From contig JAYKXP010000322.1 in NCBI GenBank assembly GCA_037176845.1, positions 1 to 26,836 of the forward strand: a stretch of 26,836 bases of DNA. Direction: 5' to 3'. The DNA comes from Paramarasmius palmivorus. Its lineage: Eukaryota > Basidiomycota > Agaricomycetes > Agaricales > Marasmiaceae. Below are positions 19,702 to 26,836 of the stretch, one piece after another (within the stretch, counting starts at the first letter, position 1; every line of letters starts with the position of its first letter). Under the pieces are notes generated by a model that did no database searches, was not told where the DNA came from, and saw nothing but the letters and a program-made list of their open reading frames with translations. The translations under genes and the position numbers were made by a program.

Positions 19702-19709
19702 TATAAGTA
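19702..19709 (+). promoter_or_regulatory. TATA-like box of carboxylesterase gene
   Basis: TATAAGTA lies 64 nt upstream of ATG 19766. The decayed copy has TATAAA 58 nt upstream of its ATG, so the arrangement is shared. Confidence 0.45.
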
Positions 19710-19765
19710 TCGTGAAGGTATAACGAGGATGTAGCAAAACCCCCCAAGCTTAAATACCCTACAAA

Positions 19766-22099
19766 ATGAAGCTACTCGGCTTCAGCATCTTCTCTCTCGC
19801 CCTACTACCCGACGCTCACAGTCTACCTGACAGCAAACAGCGGTCATTGGCAACAAATGACGCGCCCATCGTCGATCTAGGATACGCACAATACCAAGGT
19901 GTCTTCGATAGCGATACAAACACTACCAGTTACCTCGGGGTTCGTTATGCTGCTCCTCCAGTTGGTCAGTCGCCGTCGTTCCGCTTTCCGTCATCTAATG
20001 CTCACTGAAACCCGACAGGTGAACACCGTTGGCAAGCTCCTCAAGCACCTGCAGATGTGCCAGGAGTACAGCAAGCTGATGCTCAACCCCAACCTTGTTT
20101 CCAGTCAATGCCTGGAGTCACACCTCTTACCGAATCAGAAGATTGTTTATTCCTCAAGTATGTACTACTACACCATCCTGTTCATCCCCAAGCTTATCCG
20201 AGTATACGCAGCGTATACTTTCCAGGCTCCACAAACCCCGCTTCGAACGGCACGTTACTACCTACAGTCGTATGGATTCATGGTGGAGGGTGATTACTCG
20301 CGCTGTTTTGTCCTATTTCGCAAATTCTCATCAAAGGATCCTCAACATAGTTACCTTGTGGGAAGCGCAACTGTAGCCACGGGGGAAGGGTCTGATCTCA
20401 TTCAAGAATCGAATCATGAAGCGGTTGTGGTTATTATTCAGTATAGGCTGGGTATATTCGGTGCGTGTGGTATCCTTTGACTCCGTTCATATCCTGACTG
20501 GTCGAGTTAGGATTCCTTGCCGGTAACCAGGTCAAGGAAAATGGTGCTCTCAACGCGGGATTGTGTAGGTGTTCCGTGGTCAGGTTTATTCAGGACTAAG
20601 AGTTCCTTGGCAGTGGACCAAAACTTCGCCCTTCGTTGGGTCCATGAACACGTACGCAACATCTACTTTCTCTGTGCTCTACCGGTATAAACATTCGGTG
20701 CTCCTAGATCTCAAAGTTCGGAGGTGACCCAACAAAAGTCACCATCTGGGGCGAGTCAGCCGGTCAGTGCCTTTACTCAGAGGCAGAACATCTCGACTTA
20801 CAACGTTTTTTAGGTGCTGGATCTGTGATTCAACATATTATCGCTGAAGATGGGGAAACCACGCCGCAACTCTTCCGAGCTGCAATGACCAGCTCAACTT
20901 TCTTACCGTCACTCCACGTGTTCAACGATGCAGTACCTCAGGTTCGGATATCTTCACCTTATGCACCATAACACTGAACACTGAAAATTACATCTAGACG
21001 CTTTATAACCAAGTGGTTGATAAGACAAAGTACGTTTCTTCCTACCTTCGGGTTGCCAATTCACTCAACTCTATCTTAGCTGTACCTCAAGTTCGGATAG
21101 TCTGGCGTGTCTCCGCCAAGTCGACAGCACCGTACTCCAAACTGCCAACATTCAACTCGGCCCAGATCTTGGGGGTCCATTCACTGCTGCGCCTGTCATC
21201 GACGGTACATTTATCAGGCAAAGACCGACTGAAGCTCTTCGACAAGGAAAACTGAATGGGGTACGGAGATCCGTCCTTGTTTTACTCACACTGCAGCTCA
21301 TCGTCTCACAGAAAGCCCTCTTGGCAGTCACGAATGCCGACGAAGGATCCATCTTTGTCGATCCGAGTGCACCACTAAACGCATCGGCCTATGCGTCTCA
21401 GATATTCCCGAAGCTCGGTCAAAAAGAGCTGTCTGCGATCGAGGAGGCGTACGGCGGTTTGGGTACGATGCTAAATCAGAATATTCTTATCAATGGCGAA
21501 GGTGAGGACTTGATACTATACATCTCTTTCTCATCCTTACCGGTTGGCGCGCAGCTCTCCTCACATGCCCGACATACTACTTGTTGAAAGCGTTCCAAGG
21601 CCGTTCTTGGAAGGTAAGCAGTGTTTCCATTTCATGTTACATTAGCTAGAACAACGCGAACAGGGCGAATTTGCTATCCCGCCTGGAGTTCATGGGTTAG
21701 ATCTGGACTACTATTACCCAACGTCAGTTCCATCTTTCTAGCTACAGGATAGTCCCTGCTCACCGAACCTAACAGTGGAAAGAACCTCACATTCAACAAC
21801 GCGACCTTCATCACGTCTTTCGGGGGATCCTTCATGTCGTTCGCTGTCTCTCTAGATCCGAATATCAAGGTCGACCCGGTTAACAATATCACACCTGAAT
21901 GGCCCATATACAACGGAGAGGAGATGAAGTTTAACCAAACACAGGTGAACACTACGGACATTAGGCTAGTGACCACGGACCAAGCGCTGTTGGAGAGGTG
22001 TAGGTGAGTTATCTTTTCTTGTTTGGACTTTCGAGGACCTTCAGCTAATCGAGGGATAACAGACTTTGGGAGAGCTTTGGAGAACTTACTGGACAGTAG
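19766..22099 (+). CDS. Secreted type-B carboxylesterase/lipase, 15 exons, 528 aa, intact
   Basis: Exons: 19766-19964, 20019-20157, 20212-20289, 20351-20460, 20511-20564, 20614-20651, 20708-20762, 20814-20941, 20998-21029, 21080-21260, 21312-21501, 21555-21613, 21664-21722, 21776-22003, 22063-22099. All 14 introns are 49-61 nt with GT..AG ends, and the phases close exactly. The family is the alpha/beta-hydrolase type-B carboxylesterases, which hydrolyse ester bonds of lipids or other esters. Residues 1-19 are a signal peptide. Further marks are YLGVRYAAPPVGEHRWQ, ESEDCLFLNVY (disulfide Cys), VVWIHGGGY (oxyanion hole), QYRLGIFGFLAG and NAGLLDQNFALRWV. The nucleophile Ser223 is in GESAG (split by intron 7). 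The acid Glu349 is in NADEGS and His431 is in GVHGLD. The end ERCRLWESFGELTGQ is typical of mushroom homologues. The length is normal for the family. Its substrate cannot be told from sequence. A decayed copy follows 750 nt downstream. Confidence 0.95.
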
Positions 22100-22791
22100 C
22101 GCGTTTCCGATTGGCGATGCGTTCGAAGGCTTGAGAAAAATATCATTAAATTTACATTATACATAGAATTAGTGCAATCGTCACACCGCCCTCAATACCG
22201 GTATAATGCTACAGACAAACTCATTCAACGTGTCCGTGGTGGAATGAGTAACGAAGCCAAGCGGTTTGTTATCTGAGGATTCCGGGAACCTGCCAGCTAT
22301 TTTTCCGTTGTCGATGCCCGCTCTTTGTTCGAGTATGAATGAGCAAAGATGGCTGCCATTAAGATATACTTTTTTTTTCTTTCCAGGGTCATTCAGACGC
22401 AGTTGACTGCTCCACCGAGAGCTTGAGACGTACGTTGTTGGAATGGACGTCCCGGTCCGGCTTGAGCCGGCCAGCGTTCGGAACCGTTGGGCGCTCAGAG
22501 TCACAATTTTTCTGTCTGCGACCTCCACCACAACCACCGCGCGAGACCGCAAGCGTCCATACGGTGGCACTGGGTGATATGCTACATCCTCTCCACGAAT
22601 GATGTCCGTTATTCAGTACTTTCAACACTTTTACCCACTGTCACGCCTCAACCAAGGTCCAATCCTTCTGAAATCGTCAACTGACACAAAACAGTGATGT
22701 GTAAAAATCATCCGAATAAATAATCAAAATCAGGGTACAATGATCGGGTGACACGGGCTCAACCTCCAGCTGGTTTTGTTTATAATGGGCT
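22100..22791. other. Intergenic between esterase copies
   Basis: No coding frame with support. It includes a run of nine T at 22371-22379. Confidence 0.4.
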
Positions 22792-22797
22792 TATAAA
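22792..22797 (+). promoter_or_regulatory. TATA box of decayed esterase copy
   Basis: TATAAA lies 58 nt before the ATG at 22850. Confidence 0.4.
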
Positions 22798-22849
22798 GGT
22801 TTATATACTCAACGAGAATTCTACGGAAAACAGCCTCAAAACAGCCCCA

Positions 22850-25232
22850 ATGCACCCGCTCGTCTCCGCCATTCTACCATTCTGCACTACTCCGCCAATG
22901 TTCTCGGATTCGAACAGCGCTCAACAACCGACGCGTCTATCGTTGATCTAGGATACGCGCAATACCAGGGTGTCTTTGACGTCAGTACGAATACCACCAG
23001 CTTCTTCGGGATTTCGATATGCTGGCTCCCCCAGTTGGTCAGTCATTCCTGCCCATTATACCTCCTATCTTATTAACCCTTGTTATATAGGCGAACTTCA
23101 GTTGCAACGCCCCTCAAGCACCTGAAAACGTACAAAGGAGTCCTACAAGCCGACACCGAACCTCCACCTTGCTTCCAAGCGAATTCAGGAGCCGCACCCG
23201 TGAACCCTTCAAGCTGAATGGGAGGCAGCTACCAGCTCCTGCAGAATCAGAGGATTGCTTGTTTCTGAAGTATGCTCTATACCACACATCCACCATTTTC
23301 GAGCGCATAATACCATTTGTGCCCAGCGTCTTTTTCCCAGGTTCCACTAATCCTGCTTCAAATGGTACGTGACTACCCACAGTCGTGTGGATTCATGGCG
23401 GAGGGTAAATAACTATTTCGCGTCGTTTTGTCCTATTTCTGGGATTCTCATCGAAGAACTGTCCGAAAATAAGATACATTTCTGGGAAGGTGCAACTCGG
23501 TTCACGGGGCCAGGATCTGATCTCATTCAAGAATCGAATGATGGAGTGGTTGTGAGTAATCATTCAGTACAGATTGGGTGTACTTGGTGCGCACATATCA
23601 TCTTGAACCTTGTTCATTTTCTAACTAGTTGAGCTAGGGTTCTCGCCGGTTATCAGGTGAAGGAGATAGTATCCTAACCAGTTGTGTGAGTGTTTCTTGC
23701 TTCAGTCACGGCTTAGACTGAACACTTCTGAAGTGACGCAAAATTTTTCGCGCTTCGTTGGGTCAACCAACACGTACGTATCCTTTTCTTTCACTAGCTA
23801 CATTTCCACTCTGAATAGTCCGCTTCCCTAATCTCAAATTCGAGGTTGACCCTACCAGAGTCACCATCTGGGGCGAATTCAGCAGTCATCAGTTCCGTTC
23901 GATGTCCTCAAAATGTTGCTTGTCTGCTTATAGCGACACTTAGGTGCTGATCCGTGTTGCAAACATGTCATTTGCTGAGGATGGGCAAACAACTCCACAG
24001 CGCCTTTCGAGCGTGCAAGTGAATAGCACAACTTTCTTGCCGCCCGCAGTACGTCCGTTCAACGAGACTATACCTCAGTTCGGCCCTCCTCTAGAATCCA
24101 AACCCCCCGATCACTAACTTCACCTATAACGATTTACAACCAAGTAGTTCGATCAAACAAAGTACCTTTGTCTTCCTACGTTCGGGACTTTCGTGACCTC
24201 AACTCTATTCTATTTTACTTCCTCCTCGGATACTCTAGCAATGTCTCGCCAATCGAGAAGACTTCCGTGGCCATCCAAACTATTAACAATCCCAAGTTCA
24301 ATCCTAGAGGCTTTTTTGGGACCTTCGTTACCGTGCCCGTTAAGATGGCTACCTTCATCAAGCGTAAGACTACCCGAAGCGGTCAGGCAAGAAAAGTCAA
24401 TGGGGTGTGTAAATTCAGATCTTGCACTCTTACCCTTTTGGCTCACGCTCTGTAGAAAGCCCTATTGCAGTTTCAATCCCAACGAAGATTCATCTTCGTC
24501 AACCAGAAGGTGCAACACTCAACGCGTCATTCTACGCGTCTCAAGTATTTCCGAAGCTTGGCCCAAAGGAGTCGTCCGCGATCGAAAGGGCGTAACGTGG
24601 TGTTGGGTACGACGACACCAGAATTTACCTTATCATGGGTATGGTGAGTTTTCGCGCTGTCAGTCTCTACTTGTCCTTGACCTGTTCTTGCCGTAGGCCA
24701 TCTTCGTGTCCCAACGTACTTCTTAATAGAGAATTCCGGATCGTTCGTTCAAGGTAACGCTCTAATTTCCATATAACATTACGCGGGTGAAACAAAACGT
24801 ATAGGGCGAATTTGCGGTCCCACCTGCATCCATGATGACGTGAACTACTTTTTCCCCACGTTTGTCCACCTCACTTGTGACCCTGTCACCGACTAATGTA
24901 AAGCCGATAGTGGACAGACCGTCCTCGTTCAACAAATCCACCTTTCATATCATCTTCGCTGGATCTTTCCGCTACCTTGTTTATCTTTGGATCCGAATAT
25001 CAAAGTCAACCCAACAACTCAACATAACGTCCGAAGTGGCCTGTCTTTCAAAGGAGAGGAGATGAGGTTCAAATCAAACTAGTGCATAATACCACAGACA
25101 TTAGGCTGGCGCGACAAGACAGGCAACAGTTGAGAGGTGCCGGTGAGTTACTGTTTTCATGTATCGGTGATGACGCTTGGATGATGTGTAATAATAGACT
25201 TTGGAGAGCTTTATCATTTGACCGTACAATAG
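22850..25232 (+). pseudogene. Decayed tandem copy of the carboxylesterase
   Basis: Collinear with 19766-22099 along its whole length, with intron positions still visible. Examples are the GTCAGT donor after the first exon, the DLIQESN block near 23520, TIWGEF near 23875, STTFLPP near 24030 and the terminal GTGAGT..ATAG|ACTTTGG join near 25142-25200. Lesions are many. The first exon loses frame before DLGYAQYQGVFD and again around 23010-23030. The nucleophile motif GESAG is broken by an extra T (GGCGAATTCAGCAG near 23873). Several later exons read only in pieces, for example FFGTFVTVPVK near 24320. It is expressed, if at all, only as a non-coding transcript. Copies in tandem with one lost are typical of lineage-specific esterase expansion. 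Confidence 0.88.
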
Positions 25233-26770
25233 GGCACTGCTTGTAGGAGGGCAAAGAGGGATTGTTATAGATCCGTCGAATTCCTCTCTCTCTCTAGTAC
25301 CCCTAGTTTTGTCAGCAGCTAAAAAAGAAACTTCAACTCCTCAGATATCAGTAAGTAAAGCCAAATTTGGGCTTGAGTAGAAGGGCACTGGCTAAATCAT
25401 GAATATCATTTGGTCATTGAGTTCACTCAAAGTTCTGAACAAAGTCAAAAGTGGGTATAAATATAAACCGTGTGAATCAACGCGTTTCTTGACCTTGCGA
25501 CGACGTCGAACCACAAGAAGGATCTCACTCGCTCATGCCTCCTATTTCCAGCCAGAATTCCTCCTTTCTAATTCGTACGCAAGACGCCGACCTGGTCACC
25601 AAAAATCCAGACTTCAGGCAACTCATAAGGCTCATTCGTTTTACACGTAGCTGACCACGACGGAGATTGGTTCTCAGGAAGGCTACCTTTTAGCAGTGGT
25701 GTCGGTCTCTCAATAACCTCGCAACATACTGGATAAAGGCCCAAGATCTCTGTGATACCTCGACACACCCTTTTCCCAGACATCACTGAGAACACCTTCG
25801 TCAGGAATTAGGCTTGATAAAGAATGTGAACGTTATACCGACGAAGTATTAAGAGCAATTCCGCGAAGCTAAACCCACAGCAAAAAGACATAGCCGATCT
25901 TCAAGCACAGAATTCAAGCTCTTCAATGGAAAACCATATTCTCAAACGGAAGCAGGAACTATTTCGTTCCTCTGAAGGCACCCAGTTTCGCCGTTTCCCA
26001 GCAGAAGTCCTATCGTACAAATCTTCCTGTGTGCCATTAAAAACCAAAGGTCCCGAAACTGTTTCTGCTTAGAGAATCAAAGCCTGGTGTTCGGGTACTG
26101 TGGATTTTTGTTTTAGCAGAGTATGCGCTTTATTGAGACGAGTTGTTACTCTACAGCCGAGCTGTGGACATCATGTCCGTCACACAGTTGACCAAGAGCA
26201 CGACAAAGCCCTTCAAGAAGGCTCACTCATCTCCTTGATCAGTCCAGAAATCTCCTCGTAGACATCATTTTTCCATCCACAACGGCGGGAACCCATCAAA
26301 AACCGTATCGTAACTCCTACAAGAAGAAACCGAAGGGGCAGATTGGCGCTACGATGGTGGATACGCGAACGGGATGGCCATTCTTCGGATGCTGGATAAT
26401 GCAGTCGAGCCGCTTCCACTGCGAACACATGGAACGTTATAGACTCAGCCGCTCAGAAACACGAAGATCATCATCCTCGAGGAATCCTGGTATAATTACA
26501 AAGGACGGTGCCATCTCTTCAACCTCTGCCTTTTGTAACCACGGGCGGTCCTGATCCTACCTTTCGTTAGCGAACCTCCTCGTTACCTCACAAGCTCACC
26601 CACATCACCTTTCCCTTATCCATCATGTCCGTGTTCATGAACATCAGCTCGAATAGCGAAACCTAAGCTCTGACGCAGTGCCATCAATGTCAACCTGTCG
26701 TACGCACTATCCCCATGACCGTTTGATCCAGATGCTGAACAGATATTTAGAGCTCCCACCCCCCACACTG
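25233..26770. other. No gene recognised
   Basis: Short frames only, on both strands. A (TC)n tract lies at about 25281-25296. No domain, splice chain or RNA gene was recognised. Confidence 0.45.
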
Positions 26771-26772
26771 GA

Positions 26773-26836
26773 GGGGTGGGGTGGGTGGGGGGGGACAACA
26801 CCCCCCCAAAGTGGTGGATGTGTGGAACCCCCCCCC
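26773..26836. repeat. G- and C-run low-complexity tail
   Basis: Four or more G runs of 3 to 8 separated by single T residues (26773-26794) are followed by C runs at 26800-26807 and at the window end. The G part fits a G-quadruplex motif. It also resembles the unresolved end of a draft contig. It does not match the TTAGGG telomere repeat. Confidence 0.6.

Noticed and set aside
26773..26836. Telomere
   Set aside because: The tail has irregular G runs rather than tandem TTAGGG or a similar unit.
1..26836. CRISPR array, rRNA genes, operon-type defence island
   Set aside because: The introns and protein families show a fungal nuclear genome. No regularly spaced repeats or rRNA sequence were seen.

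Overview
The window reads as nuclear DNA of a filamentous basidiomycete, most likely an Agaricomycete. Genes are split by many introns of about 50 to 60 nt with GT..AG ends, TATA boxes lie 55 to 95 nt upstream of start codons, and the recognisable proteins (F-box, fungal type-B carboxylesterase, degenerate mitochondrial-carrier protein, secreted NucA/NucB-type nuclease, Helitron RepHel) belong to families common in mushroom-forming fungi. The right end breaks into G and C runs, as at a draft contig end. Family assignments come from motif recognition by eye, with no database search.

Layout. 1-5208: a Helitron rolling-circle transposon cut by the left window edge, with DUF6570-like, Helitron_like_N (HUH), two-tyrosine and Pif1-like helicase parts. 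It is split into two reading frames by one frame change near 1735-1745. 5209-7122: no gene recognised, but a cluster of CCGTAC/GTACGG motifs with a 24-bp perfect palindrome near 6716. 7201-8959 (minus): two-exon F-box protein. 10001-10843: remnants of an unrecognised multi-exon gene. 10923-12207: six-exon mitochondrial-carrier-family gene (copy 1), intact except for one TGA in the last exon. 13391-14208: intact two-exon gene for a 254-aa protein I cannot assign. 14638-15597 (minus): weakly supported small spliced genes. 16498-17536: secreted NucA/NucB-type nuclease gene with a frame conflict in its catalytic motif. 18085-19427: second carrier gene copy with three frame lesions. 19766-22099: intact 15-exon secreted carboxylesterase of 528 aa, in which every splice phase closes. 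22850-25232: decayed tandem copy of the esterase. 25233-26836: nothing recognised, ending in a G-quadruplex-prone low-complexity tail.

The region behaves as a gene-duplication and decay zone next to a transposon. Two families (carrier, esterase) are each present twice, and all the damage falls in one esterase copy but in both carrier copies, at different sites. The esterase and nuclease carry signal peptides and would act outside the cell. I see no operon-like logic or single pathway joining the genes. The items most worth following are the nuclease frame conflict, the unassigned 254-aa protein, and the almost complete Helitron.
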